From NCBI GenBank assembly GCA_910586735.1, contig CAJUJW010000003.1, positions 6,145-70,144 on the forward strand: a stretch of 64,000 nucleotides of DNA, given 5' to 3'. The DNA comes from an uncultured Oscillibacter sp. Lineage in GTDB: Bacteria > Bacillota > Clostridia > Oscillospirales > Oscillospiraceae. The notes below the pieces were generated by a model, which saw only the letters and a list, made by a program, of their open reading frames with translations, did no database searches and was not told the origin of the DNA. The translations under genes and the position numbers were made by a program. Below, one piece after another: positions 33,488 to 40,744 of the stretch (the first letter of the stretch is position 1; the number at the start of each line of letters is the position of its first letter).

Positions 33488-34177
33488 ATGGACCTGGCCA
33501 AACTGCTGGACATCCGCCCCGGCGTCACCGCCGTCATCGGCGGCGGCGGGAAAACCACCCTCCTGCGAACCCTGGGGGAGGAGCTGGCGGCGGAGGGGGC
33601 GCGGGTTCTCCTCTGCGCCACCACGAAGATTTTCCCCTTCGGGGGCCTGCCCAGCCTGGTCAACCCCCCGGAGAAGGTCCTGGCGGAGGCCCTGGAGGCC
33701 CGCCGCCTGGTCTGCGCCGGGGCGCCGGTGCCCGGCACGGGGAAGCTGACGGCTCCGGCCATCTCCATGGCCCGGCTGGCGGCGCTGGCGGACTACGTGC
33801 TGGCGGAGGCCGACGGCGCGGCGGGGCGGCCCCTGAAGGCCCACGCCGCCCATGAGCCGGTGGTGCCCCCCGAGGCGAACCGGGTGATCTATGTGGTGGG
33901 GGCCTCGGGCTTTGGGCGGCCGGTCCGGGAGGCGGTCCACCGGCCGGAGAAATTCTGGTTTCTGACGGACCTGGAGGCGGAGGACCCGGTGACGCCGGAG
34001 GCGGTGGCGGAGGCCCTGCAAACGGAGGCGTCCACGGCCTGGCCCCCTATCCGGGTGTTTGTGAACCAGGCGGAGGACGCCGCCGCCCTGGCCGCCGCCC
34101 GGCGGCTGGCGGAACTGCTGCCCTGGCCGGTGTGCGCCGGGGCGCTGAAAAGGAGGAGCTGGACATGCTTGTCGTAA
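33488..34177 (+). CDS. yqeC: YqeC-like selenium-cofactor biosynthesis protein
   Basis: 229 aa. P-loop-like VIGGGGKTTLLRTL near 17-30, ATTKIFPFGG, ADYVLAEADGAAGRPLKAHA and HEPVVPPE. These match YqeC, a putative GTPase linked with selenium-dependent molybdenum hydroxylases. It overlaps the next gene by 13 bp, and selD follows, which is the known yqeB/yqeC/selD association. Biochemical role unproven. Confidence 0.88.
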   Translation: MDLAKLLDIRPGVTAVIGGGGKTTLLRTLGEELAAEGARVLLCATTKIFPFGGLPSLVNPPEKVLAEALEARRLVCAGAPVPGTGKLTAPAISMARLAALADYVLAEADGAAGRPLKAHAAHEPVVPPEANRVIYVVGASGFGRPVREAVHRPEKFWFLTDLEAEDPVTPEAVAEALQTEASTAWPPIRVFVNQAEDAAALAAARRLAELLPWPVCAGALKRRSWTCLS

Positions 34178-34956
34178 TACGAGGGGCCGGGGACATTGCC
34201 ACCGGCGTGGCCCTGCGGCTCTGGCGGGCGGGCCTCCGGGTGGTCATGACGGACCTGGAGAAGCCCACCGCCATCCGCCGGACCGTGGCCTTTTCCCAGG
34301 CCATCGTTCTGGGGGAGGCCCAGGTGGAGGACGTGACCGCCCGGCGGGCGGCGGGGCCCCAGGAGGCCCTGGCAATTCTGGAGGCCGGGGTGATTCCCGT
34401 CCTGGCGGACCCCCAGGGGGCCTGCATCCCGGTCCTGGGGCCCGATGCGGTGGTGGACGCCATCCTGGCCAAGCGGAACCTGGGCACTAGAATTACAGAC
34501 GCGCCGGTGGTGGTGGGCGTGGGCCCCGGCTTCACGGCGGGGGAGGACTGCCACGCCGTGGTGGAGACCATGCGGGGCCACTATCTGGGCCGGGCCCTCT
34601 ACCAGGGGTCCGCCCAGCCCAACACGGGGATTCCCGGCCTCATCGGGGGCTTTGCGGGGGAGCGGGTCCTCCGGGCCCCGGCGGACGGAGTGTTTCACCA
34701 GCTCCTGGACATCGGGGCCCAGGTGAAGGAGGGGGACATTGCCGCCCAGGTAGGCGGCGTGCCCATGGTCTGCACTCTGACCGGGGTGCTGCGGGGCATC
34801 CTGCCGGAGGGGACCCCGGTACGCCGGGGGATGAAGGCCGGGGATGTGGACCCCCGGTGCGAACCGGAGCACTGCCGCTGCGCCAGCGACAAGGCGCTCG
34901 CCGTTGGCGGGGGGGTGCTGGAGGCGGTTCTGCGCCTCAGCGGGGCGCTGAGATGA
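34165..34956 (+). CDS. yqeB: YqeB-like selenium-dependent molybdenum hydroxylase maturation protein
   Basis: 263 aa from ATG 34165 preceded by AGGAGGAG. VVIRGAGDIATGVALRLWRAG (Rossmann-like, split by eye), VGVGPGFTAGEDCHAVVET, and the Cys/His tail DPRCEPEHCRCASDKALAVG. This is the family named EF2563/YqeB, expected to install a labile selenium on molybdenum hydroxylases. No hydroxylase gene is in the window. Confidence 0.9.
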   Translation: MLVVIRGAGDIATGVALRLWRAGLRVVMTDLEKPTAIRRTVAFSQAIVLGEAQVEDVTARRAAGPQEALAILEAGVIPVLADPQGACIPVLGPDAVVDAILAKRNLGTRITDAPVVVGVGPGFTAGEDCHAVVETMRGHYLGRALYQGSAQPNTGIPGLIGGFAGERVLRAPADGVFHQLLDIGAQVKEGDIAAQVGGVPMVCTLTGVLRGILPEGTPVRRGMKAGDVDPRCEPEHCRCASDKALAVGGGVLEAVLRLSGALR

Positions 34957-34970
34957 GAGGAGGTTTCCCC

Positions 34971-36011
34971 ATGCCGGAAAACAACGTAAAGCTGACGAAG
35001 CTGGCCAAGTGCGCCGGCTGCGGCGCCAAGGTGGGCGCCGGCACCCTGGCCCGCCTCCTGGAGGGCATCCGGGTCCGCCGGGACCCGAACCTCCTGGTGG
35101 GCTTCGACCGGAGCGACGACGCCTCCGTCTACAAGCTCTCCGACGATTTGGCCCTGGTCCAGACCGTGGACTTCTTCCCCCCCATTGCCGACGACCCCTA
35201 CCTCTTCGGCCAGATCGCCGCCGCCAACGCCCTCTCCGATGTCTACGCCATGGGCGGAGAGCCCAAGCTCTGTCTCAACATCATGGCCGTGCCCAAGGAC
35301 ATGCCCCCCGAGGCGGTCCACAGCCTCCTCCGGGGCGGCTACGACAAGGTCTATGAGGCCGGGGCCCTCATCACCGGGGGACACAGCATCCTGGACGACG
35401 AGCCCAAGTACGGCCTGGCCGTCACGGGCTTCGTCCACCCGGACAAGATGCTCACCAACTCCGGGGCCCGGCCGGGGGATGTCCTCCTCTTCACCAAGCC
35501 CCTGGGCACCGGCGTGCTGACCACCGCCGCCAAGGCCGATATGGCCCCGCCCCAGGCCATGGAACGGGCCCACCGGCTTATGACCACGCTGAACAAGGCC
35601 GCCAGGGACGCGATGGTGAAATACCGCGTCCACGCCTGCACCGACGTGACGGGCTTCGGCCTCCTGGGCCACGGGCTGGAGCTGGCCCAGGGCAGCGGCG
35701 TGGAGCTGGAGCTTCACGCAGACGCCGTGGACTTCATCCCCGAGGCCGCCGAACTGGCGCGAATGGGCATTCTCCCCGAGGGCATGTACCGGAACCGCTC
35801 CTTCGCCGAGGAGTCCGTGGACCCCGGCGCGGCGGAGCTCTGGCAGCAGGACCTGCTCTACGATCCCCAGACCTCCGGCGGCCTGCTGATGGCGGTGGAC
35901 CCCCTGGACGCCGAGGCCCTCTTTCAGGAGCTGCAAGGGGCCGTCCCCAGCGCCCAGAGGCTGGGCCTGGTCCGGGAGTACCAGGGCGGCAAGCGGATCT
36001 TCCTCACCTGA
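34971..36011 (+). CDS. selD: Selenophosphate synthetase
   Basis: 346 aa from ATG 34971 with GAGAGGAGG. Active-site loop AKCAGCGAKVGAG: Cys at the position that is Sec in many clostridial SelD proteins, with the following Lys. DDASVYKLSDDLALVQTVDF (metal/ATP), TGGHSILDDEPKYG, DVTGFGLLGHGLEL and PQTSGGLLMAV follow. Makes selenophosphate from selenide and ATP. Paired with yqeC-yqeB, its product probably feeds a selenium cofactor; no selA or selB is seen here. Confidence 0.96.
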   Translation: MPENNVKLTKLAKCAGCGAKVGAGTLARLLEGIRVRRDPNLLVGFDRSDDASVYKLSDDLALVQTVDFFPPIADDPYLFGQIAAANALSDVYAMGGEPKLCLNIMAVPKDMPPEAVHSLLRGGYDKVYEAGALITGGHSILDDEPKYGLAVTGFVHPDKMLTNSGARPGDVLLFTKPLGTGVLTTAAKADMAPPQAMERAHRLMTTLNKAARDAMVKYRVHACTDVTGFGLLGHGLELAQGSGVELELHADAVDFIPEAAELARMGILPEGMYRNRSFAEESVDPGAAELWQQDLLYDPQTSGGLLMAVDPLDAEALFQELQGAVPSAQRLGLVREYQGGKRIFLT

Positions 36012-36016
36012 ACGCA

Positions 36017-36046
36017 AAAAAGCGGACGGAAAACCGTCCGCTTTTT
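36017..36046 (+). terminator. Terminator of the selD operon
   Basis: AAAAAGCGGACGG / CCGTCCGCTTTTT with AAAA loop; works in both directions. Confidence 0.92.
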
Positions 36047-36123
36047 CATGGGCTTTATGTCCCAATTTGGCGCAAAAAGGCCGGGAGCACCCTGTGGGGC
36101 AGGACAGAGTCCGCCTCACCGGC

Positions 36124-36150
36124 ATTGTCAATTATCCATTGTCAATTTCC
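36124..36150 (-). repeat. ATAATTGACAAT-type repeat
   Basis: Minus strand reads GGAAATTGACAATGGATAAT then TGACAAT, resembling 30092-30126. Lies after the SLH-protein gene. Confidence 0.6.
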
Positions 36151-36180
36151 ATCGTGAAATCCGCGAAAGAGCCCCTCCGC

Positions 36181-37323
36181 TCAATACCAGTTGGACACCA
36201 TGACGGTGCAGGAGGCGGTGGTTCCGGCGGCGGTGGTGGCCGTGATGACGGCGGTGCCGGGCCGGTAGCAGGTCACGGTGCCGTAGGCGTCCACGCTGGC
36301 CACGCCGTAGTCAGAGGAGGCCCAGCGGACAATCTGATTGGCGGCGGTGGCGGGGTAGACGTAGGAGACCAGGGTCCGGCTCTCCCCCGGATAGAGGGAC
36401 AGGCTGGACTGGCTCACGGAGACGCTGACGGGCTGGACCACCGTCACCAGGTTGGTGCGCTGGCGCTGGGCGGGGTCTATGATGCGGGCGGTGATGACCG
36501 CGGCGGAGTCCCGTGTGATGCCGTCGTTGGGGGCGAAGGTGCCCCAGGCGTTGTTGCCCGCCAGAACGCCGGCCCGGTACAGGGTGTAGATGCCCCAGGA
36601 GCCGGGGTCGCTCATGGGCACGTCGGGAATCGCGCCGTCCAGAATGGCGTTGATGCCCTTGAGCGCCGAGGCGGGCACCGCCTTGGACATGATGGCGGCG
36701 AAGCTGCGGCGGGTGGCCAGGTCGTTGTAGTTGTCATACTGTCCCGCGGTGACAATGCCCACGTTCAGGGCGTACTGGAGATCGCTCATGCCGGCGGGGA
36801 TGCTCCAGTTGTGGTAGATGCTGTGGACCCGGACGGCCATGGAGACCACGTCGCCCAGGGTCAGGGCCGCGCGGGGGCCGAACTTCTCGCTGTCCCCCAG
36901 AAGGCCGCACTCATAGAGGGTGCGCACGCCCTGCTCGTACCAGGCGCCGGAGGGCACGTCCTTGTAGGTCTTGGCGGTGTAGGTCCTGAACCGCTGGAAG
37001 TTGTTCAGGCTCTCCGTTTTGTTGCGCCAGATGGTATCGTAGATATAGTTGGTGTGGGGCGCCAGGGCGGCGGTGCCGTTGACGGACATGGCGTAGCCGG
37101 GCCGGTTGGACTCCCAGGGGCGGACAACGTAAGAGGCGTTGGCGGTCCAGGGGCCGGCGGTGAAGGTGTAAGCGCTGTTCCAGGGGGTGACCACGTATCC
37201 GTAAGCGCCGGTATCGGAATTGGCCTCCGCCACGGCGGCCACGCCGGTCTCCGCCGCCAGGGCGGGAACGGTGAGCATCAGGCAGGTGACCAGGGTCAGC
37301 AGAATCGAACATAATTTCTTCAT
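36181..37323 (-). CDS. SLH-domain surface protein with Big2 domain
   Basis: 380 aa. Signal peptide about 1-23 (cut ALA-AE). Residues about 115-285 hold SLH-like repeats (YKDVPSGAWYEQGVRTLYEC, LGLLGD-type, FAPNDGITRDSAAVITARI). About 295-378 is a bacterial Ig-like Big2 domain (VSVSQSSLSLYPGESRTLVS, YGTVTCYRPGTAVITATT). SLH domains bind pyruvylated secondary wall polymer, and a CsaB-type enzyme is encoded at 50.7 kb. Own promoter at 37356-37384. Confidence 0.88.
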   Translation of the reverse strand: MKKLCSILLTLVTCLMLTVPALAAETGVAAVAEANSDTGAYGYVVTPWNSAYTFTAGPWTANASYVVRPWESNRPGYAMSVNGTAALAPHTNYIYDTIWRNKTESLNNFQRFRTYTAKTYKDVPSGAWYEQGVRTLYECGLLGDSEKFGPRAALTLGDVVSMAVRVHSIYHNWSIPAGMSDLQYALNVGIVTAGQYDNYNDLATRRSFAAIMSKAVPASALKGINAILDGAIPDVPMSDPGSWGIYTLYRAGVLAGNNAWGTFAPNDGITRDSAAVITARIIDPAQRQRTNLVTVVQPVSVSVSQSSLSLYPGESRTLVSYVYPATAANQIVRWASSDYGVASVDAYGTVTCYRPGTAVITATTAAGTTASCTVMVSNWY

Positions 37324-37355
37324 AATAAAGCCCTCCTGAATATCTATATGCCATA

Positions 37356-37384
37356 AGCATACCGCTTTGTGCCTCTCCAGTCAA
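37356..37384 (-). promoter_or_regulatory. Promoter of the SLH protein gene
   Basis: Minus strand TTGACT (37384-37379), 17-bp spacer, TATGCT (37361-37356). Confidence 0.82.
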
Positions 37385-37458
37385 GAGAAATTTGGCAGGT
37401 TTTGGCGAAAAAACCAGAATTTTCGGAGAGGCGGTGAAAATGGTCCCGGGAACAATCG

Positions 37459-37498
37459 TAAGAAAACCTTAAGAATTTTGCCCGGTATTTCGTAAGAA
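37459..37498 (+). promoter_or_regulatory. OmpR-type direct repeats before the lipoprotein remnant
   Basis: TAAGAA at 37459, 37470 and 37493: 11 bp then 23 bp apart. An 11-bp period of direct half-sites is typical of OmpR/PhoB-family regulators. A TATCAT (37507-37512) lies just downstream as possible -10. Confidence 0.5.
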
Positions 37499-37542
37499 AT
37501 TCCTGCTATCATAAGGGGCACAAGAGAAAGGAGCTGTGCCAC

Positions 37543-37674
37543 ATGAAAATTCGCGCCGCCCTCTGCCTCCTGCTGGTTTTACTCTCGGCCTGCGCCCCGC
37601 CGCCGCTGTCGGAGGCTTGGGGGCGGGGGCTTTACTGGTTGCAAGGCCCGTCCGTCTATCCTCGCTGCCGCTGA
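37543..37674 (+). pseudogene. Truncated lipoprotein gene running into a repeat
   Basis: 43 codons: ATG with AAAGGAG upstream, lipoprotein signal MKIRAALCLLLVLLSAC then APPPLSEAWG. The rest of the frame (from about 37618) is a partial copy of the long intergenic repeat (GGGCGGGGGCTTTACTGG, CCTCGCTGCCGCTGACCTGG) and stops at once. The mature protein appears to have been lost by deletion or repeat insertion, while signal peptide, ribosome site and operator-like repeats remain. Confidence 0.6.
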
Positions 37675-37774
37675 CCTGGAGGTTAGGGCAGGCTTAGGGC
37701 TGCCGTCTCTGGTGGAAAAATTTAAACTGAAGAAGGAGGGCAGTGCCCTCCTTTTCTTGTTTCATATCGGCCTT

Positions 37775-37960
37775 TTAAAAATCATGTCTTTCCCCGCAGT
37801 AAATACCCAGGGTTTCAAAAAGCGAGACAATGGCCTCAATCTTATAAAAGCATTCCTTATCCGAAAGTTCTTTATCTGCCAGAATATCCCTTATTTTCAG
37901 CAACGCCCGCACACTGGCATCATTGACCAAACGCCGGACCACTTCCAGTTCATCCTGCAT
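37775..37960 (-). CDS. 61-aa protein, unknown, divergent to XRE gene
   Basis: MQDELEVVRRLVNDASVRAL at the start, helical and charged, ending in LFETLGIYCGERHDF. Start ATG preceded by AAGGAGGGCGG. AT-richer than the surroundings, with its own divergent promoter. No family recognised. With the XRE gene it resembles the two-gene control modules of phages or toxin-antitoxin loci. Confidence 0.65.
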   Translation of the reverse strand: MQDELEVVRRLVNDASVRALLKIRDILADKELSDKECFYKIEAIVSLFETLGIYCGERHDF

Positions 37961-37978
37961 AGCCGCCCTCCTTGGTTG

Positions 37979-38043
37979 ATATATCGCCTTTATAGTATCA
38001 TATATCGCCCGCCTTTGACAAGCCTTTTCAGTAGAGTATTGAT
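37979..38043. promoter_or_regulatory. Overlapping divergent promoters with direct-repeat operator
   Basis: Plus strand: TTGACA (38015-38020), 16-bp spacer, TATTGA. Minus strand: TTGTCA (38021-38016), then TACTAT 18 bp on. The two -35 boxes overlap. ATATATCGCC occurs at 37979-37988 and 38000-38009, 21 bp apart, over the minus-strand -10 region, a likely site for the XRE protein. Confidence 0.6.
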
Positions 38044-38068
38044 AGAATTATCTGAGAGGGGCGGTCAA

Positions 38069-38311
38069 ATGGACACCCGGTCAGCCGTGGCGAATCGAAT
38101 CACCGTGCTCTGCGGCCGGCGGGGCTGGACCATCCATAAACTGGCGACGGAATCCGGCGTATCCCCTTCTACTGTAAAGAGCATTTTATATGGGAAGAGC
38201 AAGAATCCAGGAGTTGTGACCATTAAAATGCTCTGTGACGGTCTGGGCATTTCACTGGAGGAATTTTTCTCCAGTCCCGAGTTCCGCCAACTAGAGCAGG
38301 AGCTCCAATAA
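38069..38311 (+). CDS. XRE-family helix-turn-helix regulator
   Basis: 80 aa from ATG 38069. HTH: IHKLATESGVSPSTVKSILY, with NPGVVTIKMLCDGLGISLEE FF following, the common small Cro/CI form. SD GAGAGGGG. The frame runs open upstream to 37712, but that part crosses the divergent promoters. Probably represses itself and the 61-aa gene. Confidence 0.88.
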   Translation: MDTRSAVANRITVLCGRRGWTIHKLATESGVSPSTVKSILYGKSKNPGVVTIKMLCDGLGISLEEFFSSPEFRQLEQELQ

Positions 38312-38380
38312 AATCAAAGCCGTCTCTCCGAGAGAATGACCAAAGGTCACGCCCCGAGGGGCAGTTCCTCCCCGAACCTC

Positions 38381-38722
38381 CAGGGTAGCGGCAGCGAAAA
38401 GAGGAGAGAGTCGATTCGACGACCACCAAAACCCCCGCCCGCACCACGCCGCGGCCCGAAGACATTCGTAGAAAACGGAGGCACGTCTTGCGCGCCCCCG
38501 TTTTCTCTCTTCCACCGTGCACGGCGCATTCTCTCTTTTCGCAAAAAAGGGGCCCCCGCAAAATCGTAGATTTTGTGGGGAGAGGAGGAAGGAATGGAGC
38601 GGGCGCAGTCCTCGCCGTCAGGCGGGGACGAAGCAGAGCGGAATTTCTTCCGACGAAATGGGGGGTGCATTGGTCCAGCCCCCAAAGGGCTGTTGACCTC
38701 CCCGCCCGTCAGGGCGTGTACA
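38381..38722 (-). repeat. Long structured intergenic repeat, copy 2 (inverted)
   Basis: Reverse complement of 21830-22178 at roughly 90% by eye, with the same hairpins. The changed base in one CCCC..GGGG hairpin leaves a G-U pair on one strand. It fills the 467-bp gap between the XRE gene and the radical SAM gene together with a terminator. Confidence 0.85.
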
Positions 38723-38744
38723 GGCTTCCCCCGGCGGGGGACGT

Positions 38745-38775
38745 AAAAAGGCGGACGGTCAAGCCGTCCGCCTTT
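38745..38775 (-). terminator. Terminator of the radical SAM gene
   Basis: Minus strand AAAGGCGGACGG / CCGTCCGCCTTT then TTTTT. Confidence 0.9.
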
Positions 38776-38778
38776 GAT

Positions 38779-39666
38779 TTACGCGATCCGCGCCCGCCAC
38801 TTCAAATCGTAGGGCTCGAAGACCACCTTTTCGTACGCCGCCACGTCCAGGGGGGTCCCGTCCCAGTCGCCGTGGATGTCCCCGTTCTGTTTAATCAGGA
38901 TGTCGTAGAGGATGTCGTAGGTCACGCCGTCCGCCGGGTCCGTCTCCACGATGGTGGAGTAGGGCAGGGTTTTGTGATAGGTCAGTTCCATGCCCTGATA
39001 GTCGAAGTGGAAGCCGCAGCGCATGCGGCAGCCGTCCAGGCCGGTGTACCGGGCGATCTTCTTCAGGTCCTGGAGGATCTTGTCCCCCTCCTCCTCGTAG
39101 AGGTTGTCCGGCGTGGTGGCGGTGTAGTCGAAGCGGAACTGGATGGACGCGCCGGGGACCTTTTTGAACCGCTCCAGGTAGGGAATCAGGTCCTGGGCGG
39201 GGTAGTCCTTGTAGAGCACGCAGTTGACCCGGAAGGGCACGGGGAGGCGGGCCAGGAGGCCGTCGTTGGACTCCACCACGTACTTCTGCATGTGCCGGGA
39301 GACGTTGACGCAGGTGATTTTGTGCTTGTTCCTCTCGGCGAAAGCCAGGATGTCCTCCTCCGTCTGGAACTCGGAGACGGGGAGGGTGGTGTTGATATAG
39401 ACCTTGTGGGTGGTGGGAATCTCGTCCAGCATGGACTGGAGGACCTGAAGGTCGGCGAAGGGCTCGCCGCCGGTGAACACGAAGTCGCAGTAGGGCGTGA
39501 TGGCGTCCATCCGGCGGATGCTGGCGCGGATTTTGTCGGCGGAGAAGCCGGTCAGGTCCGCGTACTCGCCTTTATTGATGCAGAAGGGGCAGTGGTTCTT
39601 GCAGTCGTAGGGGACAAAGACCGTCACCGTCGCGCCGCCCTCCCGCGTCTTGTAGGGATGTTTCAT
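38779..39666 (-). CDS. Radical SAM protein
   Basis: 295 aa. Cluster motif CKNHCPFC (CxxxCxxC) near 21-28, then FVFTGGEPFADL (GGE motif) near 62-73. C-terminal CRMRCGFHFDYQGMELTYHK and NGDIHGDWDG lack a clear SPASM cluster. A stand-alone radical SAM enzyme of unknown substrate; no precursor peptide gene was found beside it. Expressed from its own promoter with a hairpin leader. Confidence 0.9.
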   Translation of the reverse strand: MKHPYKTREGGATVTVFVPYDCKNHCPFCINKGEYADLTGFSADKIRASIRRMDAITPYCDFVFTGGEPFADLQVLQSMLDEIPTTHKVYINTTLPVSEFQTEEDILAFAERNKHKITCVNVSRHMQKYVVESNDGLLARLPVPFRVNCVLYKDYPAQDLIPYLERFKKVPGASIQFRFDYTATTPDNLYEEEGDKILQDLKKIARYTGLDGCRMRCGFHFDYQGMELTYHKTLPYSTIVETDPADGVTYDILYDILIKQNGDIHGDWDGTPLDVAAYEKVVFEPYDLKWRARIA

Positions 39667-39687
39667 AACGTCGTCTCGCCTTTCCGT

Positions 39688-39761
39688 CTAGTAGTAGTGG
39701 TTGGGCACGGTCGAGGCCGTACACGGACTACTATTTTAAAGGATTTTCCCCGGAAGGTCAA
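39688..39761 (-). promoter_or_regulatory. Promoter and hairpin leader of the radical SAM gene
   Basis: Minus strand TTGACC (39761-39756), 17-bp spacer, TAAAAT (39738-39733). The transcribed leader holds nested arms TAGTAGT / ACTACTA (about 39735 and 39690) enclosing GTACGG / CCGTGC. No known riboswitch recognised. Confidence 0.7.
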
Positions 39762-39819
39762 GAGCAATTCGGAAAATTGCGGGTGAAAAATCTGTGGGAA
39801 TTGCCGGGGGTTTCTTCTT

Positions 39820-39903
39820 CTCCCCCGAAAGGGGGAGGCGTTTTCCGGCCCTGACGGGCGGGGCGGCATGGCAACCAGCGATGGCTGGTTCATTGCACCC
39901 TTC
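39820..39903 (+). repeat. Second repeat family, copy 1
   Basis: About 85 bp from CTCCCCCGAAAGGGGGAGG to TTCATTGCACCC, matching 44271-44357 in inverted orientation at about 90%. Contains three hairpins: CCCCC/GGGGG, GCCCTGACGGGC and AACCAGCGATGGCTGGTT. The remainder of the 358-bp gap to 40025 holds the promoter and operator described separately. Confidence 0.8.
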
Positions 39904-39933
39904 CGTCCGCGCGTAGTAAAATAGTCCCGCGCC

Positions 39934-39961
39934 GTCCAGTTGCGCTGTCAAACTGTCCAGT
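39934..39961 (+). promoter_or_regulatory. LytTR-type direct-repeat operator
   Basis: GTCCAGT at 39934-39940 and 39955-39961, exactly 21 bp apart, 64 bp before the regulator start. LytTR (AgrA-like) proteins bind 9-bp direct repeats separated by 12-13 bp, which this fits; autoregulation is inferred. Confidence 0.6.
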
Positions 39962-40024
39962 CACGTCAACCGCCCTTACCCCCGACGGCCATATGAACGA
40001 ATAGACACATAGAGGAATAACGCC

Positions 40025-40744
40025 ATGATAAGAATCGCCATTTGTGATGATGAAGCCCCGGCCCGCGCCTGCCTCGCGTCCCTGATCCGGGCGCAGGGCC
40101 GCCCCTGTGAGGTTGCTGAGTACGCCTCCGCCGGGGACTGCCTCGCGGACCGCCGGGAAATCGACCTGCTCTTTCTGGACATCGCGCTGAACGCCGCCGG
40201 GCCGGACGGCATGGCTTTGGCCCGTCAGATTCGGGAGGGCGGTCACGCCGCGCGGCCGGTCATTATCTTCGTGACCGGCTATGAGCGGTATGTGTTCGAC
40301 GCCTTTGACGTAGGCGCGTTCCAATACCTGCTGAAGCCGGTGGACGAGGAAAAGTTTGCCCAGGTCTTCGCCCGGGCGGCGGCACAGCTTGAAGCGGGCC
40401 GGGACACACCCGCCCGTACCCTGACGCTGCAATCGGCGGGGGTCAGCCGGACCGTGCCGCTGGACAGCATCTACTACATTGAGAGCAGTAACCACAAGGT
40501 AGTCCTGCGTCTGAAAGACGGGGAGTTTTCCTGCTACGCGAAAATCCGGGACCTGGAGGCGGAGCTGGGCGATCAGTTCTTCCGGGTCCACAAGGGCTAC
40601 CTCGTCAACCTGGCCTATGTGGAGGGGTACGGCAAGACGGAAGTAACGCTGACCAACGGGGAAAAGCTGCTGATCTCCAAATACAAATACCAGGACTTCG
40701 TGAAAACCTACCTCCGCTTTCTGAAAAGGGGGGCGGGCCTATGA
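40025..40744 (+). CDS. LytTR-family response regulator
   Basis: 239 aa. Receiver with D8-D9 pocket, phospho-acceptor D52 in LLFLDIAL and K104 in YLLKPVDEEKF. LytTR DNA-binding domain about 130-235: DSIYYIESSNHKVVLRL, FFRVHKGYLVNLAYVEGY, GEKLLISKYKYQDF. First of four coupled genes; the kinase start overlaps its stop (ATGA). Control probably targets its own operon. Confidence 0.95.
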   Translation: MIRIAICDDEAPARACLASLIRAQGRPCEVAEYASAGDCLADRREIDLLFLDIALNAAGPDGMALARQIREGGHAARPVIIFVTGYERYVFDAFDVGAFQYLLKPVDEEKFAQVFARAAAQLEAGRDTPARTLTLQSAGVSRTVPLDSIYYIESSNHKVVLRLKDGEFSCYAKIRDLEAELGDQFFRVHKGYLVNLAYVEGYGKTEVTLTNGEKLLISKYKYQDFVKTYLRFLKRGAGL

